Shown: piece by piece, positions 6,841 through 18,200 of the stretch | How the letters are laid out: each line of letters begins with the position of its first letter | Position numbering within the stretch: the first letter of the stretch is position 1 | NCBI RefSeq assembly: GCF_006442965.1 | Contig: NZ_VFWX01000015.1 | Coordinates: 96,479-160,478 of the forward strand | Direction of reading: 5' to 3' | Length of the DNA: 64,000 nt | Source: Mesorhizobium sp. CU3 | GTDB taxonomy: Bacteria; Pseudomonadota; Alphaproteobacteria; Rhizobiales; Rhizobiaceae | Position numbers and translations under genes: made by a program | The notes under the pieces: generated by a model | The model's input: the letters and a program-made list of their open reading frames with translations, nothing else | Told to the model about the DNA's origin: nothing | Databases searched by the model: none

Positions 6841-9800
6841 ATGGCGTCTGAGAACTACTCCTTCCTCGACGTTGCCGTGCTCGATGCGGTGCGCCAGCGC
6901 TTTGCGGCCGGCGACGCTCTGGCTATCCTTTCGGGCGACCTCGAACAGGTGATCTGGGCCAACGGCCCGGGTGCCGCGGTGTTCGGCTATCCGGACATCG
7001 AAGCCATCATCGGCGCCTCGGCGCGGCTGCCGCTGATTGCGCGGCGGCAGATCATGGCGACCAGCGGCTTTCCTCAGATCGGCAGCGACCGCGCCATCAT
7101 GGTGCGGTTGGCCACCGGCATGGTGAGCCGCGCCGTCAGCTTCCTGGCTAATGCTGTGACGATGCCGGACGGCGAGAAGGCGATCATGCTGGCGGTGCCG
7201 GCGGCGCAGACCAGTTCGCGCAGCCCGGCCGAAATCGCCAGCCGCGCCATAGGCGGCTTTACCGAGGCCGGGCATTTCATCGCCTTCGTCGACGCGCAGG
7301 GCCATATCGAGGCGGCGTCGGACGGCTTTGCGGCGCTCGGCATCAAGCCGGAAACCCTGGCCGCGCTGGTTCAGGATGTGGCAAGCAGCGGCGACCGGAT
7401 CGTCAAGCGCCTCGTTCCCGGCGCCGGCGGTTCCTACCCGGCCGGCTTCGCGCGGCTCACGGACGCGCGGCACCTTTTGGTGGTGATCGACGAGGACCAG
7501 CTTGAAGGCGCCGAAAGTCCTGAGGGCGAGGGGCCGGCCGATCGCGATCAAACTGTCGATCAGGTACAAGCAGCTTCGGAAAATGAGGCCGTCGCGCCCG
7601 TTCCGCCGAATATGGAGCCCGAACCGCTGCAGGACAACAGTCCGCCGCCGGCACCGGCCAGTGAACAGGTCAAGGCCGTCTCGATAGCTCCCAAAAGCAC
7701 TGCAGGGCCGATCGAGGATGGGCAAAACGCGGTCGAACAGCTGCCGGCTCCGGTCGAAACCAATGCCGCCGAATCCGGTCGGCAGGGCACGAATACCGAG
7801 CCGGCTCAGCACGACCACTGGTACTTCCACGCCGGCGACGACGCCGCCGGTCACGCCCAACCGTCGCCGACCACCGCGACCGAACCGGCTGAATCCGCCG
7901 CGACCGAGACACCATGGACGCCGGCACAACCGGCTCCGCCGCGCGACGTCGATCGCTCGGCGCCGCCGCTGCGTTTCGTCTGGCGCACGGATAGCGAGGG
8001 CAAATTCAGCGCGCTGTCGCCGGAATTCGCCGACATCGTCGGCCAGCCGGCCGCCGATGTGATCGGCCGCCGTTTCAAGGATGTCGCCACGACATTCGGC
8101 CTCGACGCTTCCGGCGAGATCGCCGGCCTGCTCGAGCGGCGCGATACCTGGTCGGGCCGCTCGGTGCTGTGGCCGGTGGCCGGCACCGATCTGAAGATCC
8201 CGGTCGATCTTGCGGCGTTGCCAGTCTATGGCCGCAGCCGCGCCTTCGAAGGGTTTCGCGGGTTCGGCGTCGCGCGCAGCGCCGACGCCGTTGTCGATCC
8301 GGAGGCGCTCGGCATGGCGCTGGTCCCCAACGCCGGAGCGCCGGCAGCCGGACAGCCTGCTCCCGAGCCGTTGTCAGCGGAGGCGCCTAGGGCCGACGAT
8401 CCCTTCCAGGGCGAGGTGCCGGCGCTGACCATCGCGCCGCAGCCCGAACGGCGTTTCGCCGACAAGGTGATCCGGCTCGCCGAGCACCGGCAGCCCGCCA
8501 ACGACAAGCCGTCAGGAAGTGACAAGGGGCTGTCCGTCCTCGAGCGCAGCGCCTTTCGCGAGATCGGCGAGCGGCTGCGCAAGGACAGTTCGGCTCCGGC
8601 GGAAATTCGTCCGTCCGAAGCCGAGAAGCCCGCCACCGCCGATAAGGCCGATACGCAGCAACAGCCAACCGGCACCGCCGCGGCTGACGACGCCAAGCCG
8701 GTCACAAAGGCCCCGTCGGCCAGCCTCGACGCGCCGCCCCTGCCCACGCAACCAGCGTCTGGGATTGCCGACGCCTCGGAAGCGCCGGCCGAGGCAAAAG
8801 CCGGGGCCGAACCAGAAACTGCCGAAGCTGAGCCCGAGACGGAAACCGCTGAAGCACAGACCGAGGCCGAGGATCAGAAGGATCTGGCGCGGCTCGACGG
8901 CGCCGACGACATCACGCAGACCAGCGCCACCGAGCGAGGCCTGGCGCCGGCTGTTTCCCGCTCGCTGCTAAACTATGCAGAAGAGACCAAGGAGCCCTCC
9001 GAGCAGCCTGAGCCGCAACCCGTCGTGGCACGGCATGCCGAGCCCGATACGGCCGACGACGACAGCATGACCGCCGACGACTTCCGCGACGCGCAGGACA
9101 ATGAGGATTGGGCGGGCTCGGACGCGGATAACGCCGGGCCGGCGGCAGAACAGCCGGACGAGGTCAAGACGGCTTCGCCGGAGCGGCCGCGCCTGCAAGT
9201 GCCGCCGCTCAAGCTCGAAGGTTTCGTGCCCTCCGCCTTCTCGACCGGCGAGGAAGCCAACGCGCCGGATACCAGCATCCTCGCCAGGCTGCCGGTGCCG
9301 CTGCTCATCCATTCGGGTGACGTGCTGCACTACGCCAACGACGCCTTCCTCGACCTCACCGGCTATGACGCGCTGGACGACCTCGCCTATGCCGGTGGAC
9401 TGGGCGCGCTGTTCGCCGCCCCCTATGACGACGACGGCGCCACCGACGAGAGCGACCACGCGCTGAAGCTCACCACCCGCCAGGGCCAGGAGTTTCCGAT
9501 CGACGCGCTGCTGCGCTCGGTGCCGTGGCGCGCCGGCAAGGCGCTGATGCTGGTGGTGCGGCGTTCCGGCGAGGACGACGCGGCCCATTTCACCGCCGCC
9601 AACGACGAGCCGGCGCTGCAGCCGGACGTGCCGGAACTGAAATCGCGCATCGCCGAGATGCGCACCATCATCGACACCGCCACCGATGGCGTGGTGCTGA
9701 TCGGCCGCGACGGCAACATCCGCTCGATCAGCCGGCCGGCGGAAGCGCTGTTCGGCTTCGACAGCGACGAGGTCGCCGGCAAGCCCTTCGCCTCGCTGTT

Positions 9801-10755
9801 CGCCATCGAGAGCCAGCGCGCGGCGCGCGACTACCTGGCCGGCCTTTCCGAACCCGGCGTGGCGAGCGTCATGAATGACGGGCGCGAGGTCATCGGCCGC
9901 GAGGCGCAGGGACGCTTCATCCCGCTGTTCATGACCATCGGCAGCCTTCCCAACGACAGCGGCTTCTGCGCCGTGGTGCGCGACATCACGCAGTGGAAGC
10001 GGGCGGAGGAAGATCTCACCCAGGCGCGCGCGGTGGCCGAACGCGCGTCTTCGCAGAAGACGGATTTCCTCGCCCGCATCAGCCATGAGATCCGCACGCC
10101 GCTCAACGCCATCATCGGCTTTTCCGAATTGATGGTGGACGAGAAATTCGGGCCGGTCGCCAACGACCGCTACCGAGACTATCTGCGCGACATCAATCGT
10201 TCCGGTAATCACGTGCTCGATCTCGTCAACGACCTGCTCGACATCTCCAAGATCGAGGCCGGCCAACAGGAAATGGACTATGAGGCGGTGTCGCTCAACG
10301 ACACGCTGGCCGAGACGGTGGCGATGATGCAGCCGCAGGCCAATCGCGAGCGCGTCATCATCCGCTCCAGCTTCGCCTCGCGGCTGCCGGAGGTGGTGGC
10401 GGATCTGCGCAGCGTGCGCCAGATCGCGCTCAACATCCTGTCCAACGCCATCCGGTACACCCAGGCCGGCGGCCAGGTGATCGTCTCGACGGCTTACGAG
10501 GCCTCGGGCGATGTGGTCATGCGCGTGCGCGACACCGGCATCGGCATGACCCAGGCCGAGATCGAGCAGGCGCTGAAGCCGTTCAAGCAGATCAATGCGC
10601 TGAAGCGCGGGCGCGGCGACGGCACGGGGCTGGGCCTGCCGCTGACCAAGGCGATGGTGGAGGCCAACCGTGCCCGCTTCGCCATCACCTCGACGCCCGG
10701 CGAGGGAACGCTTGTCGAGGTCGCCTTCCCGTCGACCCGGGTGCTCGCGGAGTAG
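6841..10755 (+). CDS. pdhS: PAS-domain sensor histidine kinase, PdhS-like (cell-cycle family)
   Basis: A soluble 1304-residue histidine kinase with no clear membrane segment. Order: a divergent sensory N terminus (1-225), a Pro/Ala/Glu-rich linker, a PAS-like domain (about 375-470), a second long acidic disordered linker (about 490-810), two further PAS domains (about 818-910 and 935-1055), HisKA with the phospho-acceptor His1082 in SHEIRTPLNAIIGFSEL, and a HATPase with N box NILSNAIRYT (about 1198), G1 DTGIGMT and G2 GDGTGLGLPLTKAM. The HisKA segment with FGPVANDRYRDYL and DLLDISKIEAG is typical of the PleC/DivJ/PdhS group, which controls DivK and, through it, CtrA in Rhizobiales. The CtrA box in its promoter fits. 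The specific partner is inferred. Confidence 0.85.
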   Translation: MASENYSFLDVAVLDAVRQRFAAGDALAILSGDLEQVIWANGPGAAVFGYPDIEAIIGASARLPLIARRQIMATSGFPQIGSDRAIMVRLATGMVSRAVSFLANAVTMPDGEKAIMLAVPAAQTSSRSPAEIASRAIGGFTEAGHFIAFVDAQGHIEAASDGFAALGIKPETLAALVQDVASSGDRIVKRLVPGAGGSYPAGFARLTDARHLLVVIDEDQLEGAESPEGEGPADRDQTVDQVQAASENEAVAPVPPNMEPEPLQDNSPPPAPASEQVKAVSIAPKSTAGPIEDGQNAVEQLPAPVETNAAESGRQGTNTEPAQHDHWYFHAGDDAAGHAQPSPTTATEPAESAATETPWTPAQPAPPRDVDRSAPPLRFVWRTDSEGKFSALSPEFADIVGQPAADVIGRRFKDVATTFGLDASGEIAGLLERRDTWSGRSVLWPVAGTDLKIPVDLAALPVYGRSRAFEGFRGFGVARSADAVVDPEALGMALVPNAGAPAAGQPAPEPLSAEAPRADDPFQGEVPALTIAPQPERRFADKVIRLAEHRQPANDKPSGSDKGLSVLERSAFREIGERLRKDSSAPAEIRPSEAEKPATADKADTQQQPTGTAAADDAKPVTKAPSASLDAPPLPTQPASGIADASEAPAEAKAGAEPETAEAEPETETAEAQTEAEDQKDLARLDGADDITQTSATERGLAPAVSRSLLNYAEETKEPSEQPEPQPVVARHAEPDTADDDSMTADDFRDAQDNEDWAGSDADNAGPAAEQPDEVKTASPERPRLQVPPLKLEGFVPSAFSTGEEANAPDTSILARLPVPLLIHSGDVLHYANDAFLDLTGYDALDDLAYAGGLGALFAAPYDDDGATDESDHALKLTTRQGQEFPIDALLRSVPWRAGKALMLVVRRSGEDDAAHFTAANDEPALQPDVPELKSRIAEMRTIIDTATDGVVLIGRDGNIRSISRPAEALFGFDSDEVAGKPFASLFAIESQRAARDYLAGLSEPGVASVMNDGREVIGREAQGRFIPLFMTIGSLPNDSGFCAVVRDITQWKRAEEDLTQARAVAERASSQKTDFLARISHEIRTPLNAIIGFSELMVDEKFGPVANDRYRDYLRDINRSGNHVLDLVNDLLDISKIEAGQQEMDYEAVSLNDTLAETVAMMQPQANRERVIIRSSFASRLPEVVADLRSVRQIALNILSNAIRYTQAGGQVIVSTAYEASGDVVMRVRDTGIGMTQAEIEQALKPFKQINALKRGRGDGTGLGLPLTKAMVEANRARFAITSTPGEGTLVEVAFPSTRVLAE

Positions 10756-11016
10756 CCTGCCCGAGTAGCCTGCCGACTGACCGCATCCAAAGAAAAAGGC
10801 GCCCTGGAGGACGCCTTGAGAAATGGGATGCTGTCACAACGGGGGCTTGAGCTGAACCTCAGGGGACGAGGAACGGGATTTCTCCCTCAAGTTACACGCG
10901 ACTATCGGGGTCGTCCCTTAACAACTCCTTACCGGGGCCCAAAGAAATTTACGAATGTGTACCACCCATGAAATCTAGGTAAATTCACTCGATAGATTTT
11001 GTTAACTACGCCAGGG
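10756..11016. other. Convergent intergenic region with structured sequence, possible sRNA
   Basis: 261 bases between two convergent genes, longer than needed for terminators. Several short inverted repeats are present: CTTGAG near 10848 with CTCAAG near 10893, and CTGA/TCAG within. On the minus strand it ends in a clear terminator (10789-10817). A free-standing minus-strand RNA or a long 3' UTR of the acetoacetyl-CoA synthetase gene would both explain this. No protein-coding signal is seen. Confidence 0.35.
10789..10817 (-). terminator. Rho-independent terminator, minus strand
   Basis: AAGGCG (10796-10801) and CGCCTT (10812-10817) enclose a ten-base loop; on the minus strand the stem runs into TTTTTCTTT. 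The transcribed loop contains TCCTCC, an anti-SD-like sequence like that in the sRNA near 6000. It would end transcripts coming from the synthetase gene or from an RNA in this gap. Confidence 0.65.
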
Positions 11017-12975
<1,959 letters not shown>

Positions 12976-13241
12976 GGTCGCTCCTCCCAAGCGCGTCGCG
13001 TTCGGGGCAGTTAAGCCCAACATCGCTTCTGTCATCATCCCAAAAACGGCGCGCGAGTGCGGACCGGGATCGGGCAGACCGCTTATGCCTATTGCAGCGC
13101 AGCAGAGCAAGATTTTGTTAGAACCGCCAATGCCGGGCGGCCGGCAAATGCCATCGCAAGGCCATAAAGACTTGAAAAGCGTCGGCGCTCGGTTACACCC
13201 GTCGGGCGAAGTTTGTCGGCAATGGAAGCATACGGGGCGAA
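12976..13241. promoter_or_regulatory. Divergent promoter region acsA / asmA-like gene
   Basis: 266 bases shared by the two divergent genes. Apart from the acsA ribosome site I see no defined operator. Confidence 0.4.
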
Positions 13242-15134
13242 ATGCCATCATCTTTGATCCGGCGCGGCGTGTGGGTGATCGGCGTTGCCGTGCTGGTCAT
13301 CGCGCTCGCCGTCGCGGCGCTGCCGCTGATCGCCTCGACCAGGATCGTGCGCGACCGCATCGCCTGGGAGTTGAGCGCCTGGAGCGGTTTTCGGGTGACG
13401 ATCGACGGATCGCCGCGCATCGAAGTGTGGCCGAAGTTCCGGGCGATCCTGAGCGACGTGACGCTGTCGCAATGGACCGAGACCGATGCGCCGCCGGTGG
13501 TGGAGGCCGACCGCGTCGAGGTCGACCTCTCCGCCATGGCCGCGCTGCAGGGCGACGTTGCCTTCTCGACGGCGCGGCTGGTGCGGCCAACCATCAGGGT
13601 CGAACGCACCACGAGCGGCTTCTATCTGCCGCCGTTGCCGACCGGCGGGCGCATCACACGCTCGATCGACACGGCGCGCGGCTTGGTCACCGCCAATCCG
13701 CAGAAACCCGACCTCGGCAAACTGCCCGCCGATCCGTTCGGCATCGTCGAGTTCCGCGACGGCCGCGTCGTGACCTCGGCGGACGGCAAGGACACGGAAA
13801 TCCTCAGCGGCCTGAACGGCCAGGTCAATTGGCAAGCAATGAACAGCGAGGCATCGCTGACCGCGACCGGGATCTGGCGCGGCGAAAGCGTGCAGCTCGA
13901 TTGCTCCTCCGCCAAGCCGCTGGTGCTGTTTGCCGGCGGTGCCTCTCCCGTCACCCTCTCCTTCAAGGCGGCGCCGGCAACGTTTTCCTTCGACGGCACC
14001 GCCTCGATGTCGGAGAATGGCTTTTTCGACGGCCAGGCCAAGTTCGCCGCGCCTTCGCTGCGGCGCGTGCTGGAATGGTCACAGGCCGGCATCGCGCCGG
14101 GGGCGGCGATCGGTTCGGTCTCGGTCGCCAGCAAAGTGAATGCCTCGGCGGGGCGGGCGAAGTTCGAAAACACCACGGTCTCGCTCGACAACAACCCCGG
14201 GATGGGCGCGCTGGACTTCTCCTTCGCCGACGCGCGACCTGTGATTGCCGGCACGCTCGCCTTCGACACGCTCGATCTGAGGTCCTTCCTGTCGGCCTTC
14301 ACGCCGGTCGTGCCCGTCGGCGAGGCCGGCCCCGGCGACATCGACACCAGCTTCGCCGACCGGATAAATCTCGACCTCAGGCTGTCGGCGGCGCATGCCA
14401 CGGTCGGGCCGGTCCAGCTTGCCGAGGTCGCCGCGACCGCGCAGGTCAAGGACGGGCTTGCAGTCTTCGACATCTCCGACGCCTCGGCCTTCGGCGGCAC
14501 GATCCAGAGCAGCCTGCGCTTGGACCGCAAACCCGACGGCACGCAGGTCGAGATGCGGCTTCTGGCGTCGGACGTCGATACCGGCGCCTTCGCTAAGGCG
14601 GCCGGCATGACGCGGCTTGTGCCGGCCGGCACGGGAACCGTGTCTGTCATCCTCAAGGGCCCGGGCAAGGCGTGGAACTCGATCTTCGAAAATGCGGATG
14701 GATCGTTCTCGGCGACGTTTGGGCCCGGCACGCTCAATGGGCTCGACCTGGCGGCCTTCCTGAAGCGCAACCAGCAAGGCGGCTTCTTCGCCCTCGACGA
14801 CGTTGACAAGGGCTCTTTCCCGATCGACGGCGCCGAGATCAAGGCCAGCATCTCGAAGGGCGTGGCGCGGCTGGACAAGGCCGAGATCAATGCGCAGAAA
14901 TACAAGATCTGGCTGTCCGGCATCGCCTCCTATGCCGGGCGCGGGCTGGCGCTTTCGGGCGGCGTCGTGCCGAACGGACAGCCTGCGCCGCAGCCGCAGG
15001 CAAAGCAACCGGCCGCCGGCGGTCAGGCCGCCGTGCAGGCGCCGCAGCCTCCGAACCAGTCGCTGTTCTTCGTCGGCGGCAATTGGAGCACGCCGTTCAT
15101 CTCGCCGATCGCCCCTGGCGTCTCGGGGCAGTAG
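13242..15134 (+). CDS. AsmA family protein
   Basis: A 630-residue AsmA-like protein: one N-terminal membrane anchor (about residues 7-30, GVWVIGVAVLVIALAVAALP) followed by a long periplasmic beta-rich domain. The N-terminal AsmA signature is seen in the segment GFRVTIDGSPRIEVWPKFRA; the C-terminal AsmA_2 region includes GTGTVSVILKGPGK and the Gln/Pro/Ala-rich tail (about 580-610). AsmA-like proteins are bridge-like proteins connected with lipid movement to the outer membrane. It stands alone, divergent from acsA and convergent with the polyamine importer. Confidence 0.85.
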   Translation: MPSSLIRRGVWVIGVAVLVIALAVAALPLIASTRIVRDRIAWELSAWSGFRVTIDGSPRIEVWPKFRAILSDVTLSQWTETDAPPVVEADRVEVDLSAMAALQGDVAFSTARLVRPTIRVERTTSGFYLPPLPTGGRITRSIDTARGLVTANPQKPDLGKLPADPFGIVEFRDGRVVTSADGKDTEILSGLNGQVNWQAMNSEASLTATGIWRGESVQLDCSSAKPLVLFAGGASPVTLSFKAAPATFSFDGTASMSENGFFDGQAKFAAPSLRRVLEWSQAGIAPGAAIGSVSVASKVNASAGRAKFENTTVSLDNNPGMGALDFSFADARPVIAGTLAFDTLDLRSFLSAFTPVVPVGEAGPGDIDTSFADRINLDLRLSAAHATVGPVQLAEVAATAQVKDGLAVFDISDASAFGGTIQSSLRLDRKPDGTQVEMRLLASDVDTGAFAKAAGMTRLVPAGTGTVSVILKGPGKAWNSIFENADGSFSATFGPGTLNGLDLAAFLKRNQQGGFFALDDVDKGSFPIDGAEIKASISKGVARLDKAEINAQKYKIWLSGIASYAGRGLALSGGVVPNGQPAPQPQAKQPAAGGQAAVQAPQPPNQSLFFVGGNWSTPFISPIAPGVSGQ

Positions 15135-15161
15135 ACGCACCAGTTCGCTGAAATCGCGAGA

Positions 15162-15185
15162 AGGCGGTGGTTCGAGCCGCCGCCT
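15162..15185. terminator. Hairpin between convergent asmA-like and potI-like genes
   Basis: AGGCGGTGG and CCGCCGCCT pair over nine positions with one G-T, around TTCGAG. There is no U-run on either side, so it may be a weak bidirectional terminator. Confidence 0.45.
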
Positions 15186-15192
15186 CGCTCAC

Positions 15193-16011
15193 TCATCCGC
15201 GCTGCGCGGCCTGCTCGTCGAGTTGGCGCTGAACCTCGCGGCGCTTGTTGGCGATCGAGGCGATGATGACGCCGATCGCCACCACCGCGATCAGGATCGT
15301 GCAAGCGGCGTTGATCTCCGGCGTCACGCCGAGGCGCACCTGGCTGTAGATTTTCATCGGCAACGTGGTGGCGCCCGGACCCGAGGTGAAGCTGGCGATG
15401 ACCAGATCGTCGAGTGACAGCGTGAAAGCAAGCATCCAGCCCGAGATGATCGCGGGCAGGATCACCGGCAAGGTGATCTGGAAGAAGGTCCTCACCGGCG
15501 GCGCGCCGAGATCCATCGCCGCTTCCTCCAGCGAGCGGTCGAAGGAAACCAGCCGCGACTGCACGACGACGGCCACGAAGCACATCGTGAGCGTGATATG
15601 GGCGAGCGTGACGGTGAGGAAGCCACGGTCGAGCCCTACGGCAACGAAGAGCAGCAGCAGCGACAGGCCGGTGATGACTTCCGGCATGACCAGCGGCGCG
15701 AACACCATGCCGGAAAACAGCACCCTGCCGCGGAAGCGCGTGTAGCGCGTCAGGGTCAGCGCTGCCAGCGTGCCGAGCACCGTCGCCACCGTCGCCGAGA
15801 TGACGCCGACACGCGCCGTCACCCAGGTGGCGTCCATCAGGCCCTGATTGTGGAACAGCGACACGTACCATTTGGTCGAGAAGCCGCCCCAGACGGTGAC
15901 GAGCTTCGATTCGTTGAAGGAAAAGACGATCAACAGCACGATCGGCAGATAGAGAAAGGCGAAGCCCAGCACGATCGAGGTGACGTTGAAGCGGCTCCAG
16001 GTCGCGTTCAT
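15193..16011 (-). CDS. potI: Polyamine ABC transporter permease (PotI-like)
   Basis: A 272-residue inner-membrane permease with about six membrane segments. The start is ATG 16011, whose ATGA overlaps the stop of the upstream permease gene; a longer frame exists but runs over that gene. The EAA loop reads EEAAMDLGAPPVRTFFQITL and the N terminus YLPIVLLIVFSFNESKLVTVWGG is typical of PotC/PotI. It partners with the PotH-like, PotG-like and PotF-like products of this operon to import putrescine or a related polyamine. It is the last gene of the operon, order F-G-H-I. Confidence 0.9.
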   Translation of the reverse strand: MNATWSRFNVTSIVLGFAFLYLPIVLLIVFSFNESKLVTVWGGFSTKWYVSLFHNQGLMDATWVTARVGVISATVATVLGTLAALTLTRYTRFRGRVLFSGMVFAPLVMPEVITGLSLLLLFVAVGLDRGFLTVTLAHITLTMCFVAVVVQSRLVSFDRSLEEAAMDLGAPPVRTFFQITLPVILPAIISGWMLAFTLSLDDLVIASFTSGPGATTLPMKIYSQVRLGVTPEINAACTILIAVVAIGVIIASIANKRREVQRQLDEQAAQRG

Positions 16012-16970
16012 TTGCCCTGCTCCTGTGCCTTGGCCTGCGCCTGCTGAAAGAACATGATCGGGATGGTCAGCACCAGGAGCAGGATGACCGCCACCGCCGA
16101 CGAGACCGGCCAGTCGCGGTTGGAGAAGAACTCGTTCCACAGGGTCTTGCCGATCATCAGCGTCTGCGAGCCGCCGAGCAGGTCGGGAATGACGAACTCG
16201 CCGACGGCCGGGATGAACACCAGGAGGCAACCGGCGACGACGCCGGGCAGCGACAGCGGGAAGGTGATCTTCCAGAAGGCGCTGATCTGCGGGCAGCCAA
16301 GGTCCTGCGCCGCCTCGATCAGCGAATGGTCCATCTTCTCCAGCGAGGAATATAGCGGCAGCACCATGAAAGGCAGGTAGGAGTAGACGATGCCGATGAA
16401 GATGGCGGTGTAGGTGTTGAGGATCACCAGCGGCTCGCTGATGATGTGCAGCGACAAGAGCAGTTGGTTGAGCAGGCCTTCCGGCTTCAGGATGCCGATC
16501 CAGGCGTAGACGCGGATCAGGAACGACGTCCAGAACGGCAGGATCACCAGCATCAGCAAGGTCGGGCGGATCGTCGCCGGCGCGCGCGCCATGCCATAGG
16601 CGATCGGATAGCCGACGATCAGCGTCAGGATGGTCGAGATGCCCGCGATGATCAGGCTCGTCACATAGGCATTGAAGTAGAGCGCGTCCTGGGTGAGCCA
16701 GGCGTAGTTGTCGAAGTTGAGCTCGCGGAAGCCGGCGAAGAATCCCGAAATGCCGTCGCTGAAGTCAAGCACGGGCGTATAGGGCGGCATCGAGATCGCC
16801 GTCTGTGACAGCGAAATCTTGAAGACGATGATGAAGGGAACGAGGAAAAAGAACAGCAGCCAGAGATAGGGAACGATGATGACCAGGCGGTCGACGAAGC
16901 CTTTCGCCAGCCTTGTCGGCAAGGCGGCGGTTTCGGCCGGCGCGGCGGCGGTCGCTGCGATGTTTGTCAT
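16008..16970 (-). CDS. potH: Polyamine ABC transporter permease (PotH-like)
   Basis: A 320-residue permease with a cytoplasmic Ala-rich N terminus, then six or so membrane segments beginning at LVIIVPYLWLLFFFLVPFI. The EAA loop is EAAQDLGCPQISAFWKITFP. PotB/PotH family features include the large periplasmic loop after the first segment (YAWLTQDALYFNAYVTSL). It starts ten bases after the ATPase gene stop and overlaps potI by four bases, so the three are coupled. Confidence 0.9.
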   Translation of the reverse strand: MTNIAATAAAPAETAALPTRLAKGFVDRLVIIVPYLWLLFFFLVPFIIVFKISLSQTAISMPPYTPVLDFSDGISGFFAGFRELNFDNYAWLTQDALYFNAYVTSLIIAGISTILTLIVGYPIAYGMARAPATIRPTLLMLVILPFWTSFLIRVYAWIGILKPEGLLNQLLLSLHIISEPLVILNTYTAIFIGIVYSYLPFMVLPLYSSLEKMDHSLIEAAQDLGCPQISAFWKITFPLSLPGVVAGCLLVFIPAVGEFVIPDLLGGSQTLMIGKTLWNEFFSNRDWPVSSAVAVILLLVLTIPIMFFQQAQAKAQEQGK

Positions 16971-16979
16971 CTTCGCCTC

Positions 16980-18119
16980 CTACCGCGTCAGCACGACGCC
17001 GGCGTCAGGCCGGAAGGAGACCCAGGCGCGGTCGTTCCAGGTGAGCGGGTCCTCGGTGACGCGCGAGGCGTTCAGCGCGCTTGCCCGCACGATCTGCCCG
17101 TCATCGAGCTTGATATGATAGACGGTCATGTCGCCGAGATAGGCGACGTCGTAGACCTCGCCTTCGAGCGCGTTGACGGCATCGGCGGGCTTCTTCGACG
17201 ACACCTTGATCTTCTCCGGCCGGATGGCGAAGACGATGTCCGAGCCGGCAGCGGCGTTGCCGCCATTGTCGACGACGATCTGTGCGCCGGTGGCGCCGGT
17301 GATGCGCGTCGTTTCCGCACCTCGCTCGGCGACCTTGCCCTCGAACATGTTCACATTGCCGACGAAATGCGCGACGAAGCGCGAGGTCGGCGCCTCGTAG
17401 ATCTCGGCGGGTGTGGCCACCTGCATGACCTCGCCTTTGTCCATGATGGCGATGCGGTCGGCCATGGTCATGGCCTCTTCCTGGTCGTGGGTGACGACAA
17501 CGAAGGTGAGGCCAAGCTCCTGCTGCAGGTCCATCAGCTCGAACTGCGTCTCCTCGCGCAGCTTCTTGTCGAGCGCGCCGAGCGGCTCGTCGAGAAGGAG
17601 AACCTTCGGGCGCTTGGCGACCGAGCGGGCAAGCGCCACGCGCTGGCGCTGGCCGCCGGAAAGCTGATGCGGCTTGCGCTTGGCGAACTGCTCGAGCTTG
17701 ACCAGCTTCAGCATCTCGGCGACGCGCTTTGCGATGTCGGGCGCCGGCATGCCCTCCTGCTTCAAGCCGAAGGCGATGTTCTTCTCCACCGTCATATGCG
17801 GGAACAGCGCATAGGACTGGAACATCATGTTGACCGGCCGCTTGTAGGGCGGAATGCCGCGCAGGTCCTGCCCGTCGAGCAGGATGCGGCCCGCCGTCGG
17901 CTCCTCGAAGCCGGCGAGCATCCTGAGCAGGGTCGACTTGCCGCAACCCGAGGCGCCAAGTAGGGCGAAGAACTCGCGCTCGAAGATGGTCAGCGACAGA
18001 TTGTTGACCGCGGTGAACTCGCCGAACTTCTTGGTGACCTTGTCGAACTGGATGTATGGCTTGGCATTCGGGTCGTTCCATGGCGCGAAATCCCTGCGGA
18101 TGCTGCCAAGCGATTTCAT
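16980..18119 (-). CDS. potG: Polyamine ABC transporter ATP-binding protein (PotG-like)
   Basis: A 379-residue ATPase with Walker A LGASGCGKSTLLRML, signature LSGGQRQRVALARSV, Walker B VLLLDEPLGALDKK, the switch His in VVTHDQEEA, and a C-terminal TOBE-type regulatory domain (about 285-375). ATG 18119 is chosen because GGAG lies before it and the sequence MKSLGSIRRDFAPWNDPNAKPYI matches PotG-type N termini. A strong hairpin separates it from the binding-protein gene upstream. Confidence 0.92.
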   Translation of the reverse strand: MKSLGSIRRDFAPWNDPNAKPYIQFDKVTKKFGEFTAVNNLSLTIFEREFFALLGASGCGKSTLLRMLAGFEEPTAGRILLDGQDLRGIPPYKRPVNMMFQSYALFPHMTVEKNIAFGLKQEGMPAPDIAKRVAEMLKLVKLEQFAKRKPHQLSGGQRQRVALARSVAKRPKVLLLDEPLGALDKKLREETQFELMDLQQELGLTFVVVTHDQEEAMTMADRIAIMDKGEVMQVATPAEIYEAPTSRFVAHFVGNVNMFEGKVAERGAETTRITGATGAQIVVDNGGNAAAGSDIVFAIRPEKIKVSSKKPADAVNALEGEVYDVAYLGDMTVYHIKLDDGQIVRASALNASRVTEDPLTWNDRAWVSFRPDAGVVLTR

Positions 18120-18161
18120 GATCCCCACTCCGTTCTTTTGGAAATTCCCCGGAAAAGAGAG

Positions 18162-18189
18162 CGACCCCGGCAGTTGGCTGCCGGGGTCG
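18162..18189 (-). promoter_or_regulatory. 12-bp perfect stem-loop between potF-like and potG-like genes
   Basis: CGACCCCGGCAG (18162-18173), TTGG, CTGCCGGGGTCG (18178-18189): a perfect 12-bp stem with a four-base loop, eleven bases after the binding-protein stop. No long U-run follows. Such hairpins after the first gene of an importer operon usually act as mRNA stabilisers or partial terminators, so the binding protein is made in excess over the membrane parts. Confidence 0.7.
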
Positions 18190-18200
18190 TCTCGCAATGC

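Noticed and set aside
10870..10896. GGAAC followed by GTT as an EcfG-type general stress promoter
   Set aside because: The -10 part reads AGTT instead of CGTT with a short spacer, and no gene lies downstream in the right direction.
10919..10934. TTAA-N7-TTAC resembling a CtrA box
   Set aside because: Mismatch in the second half and located between convergent gene ends, not before a gene.
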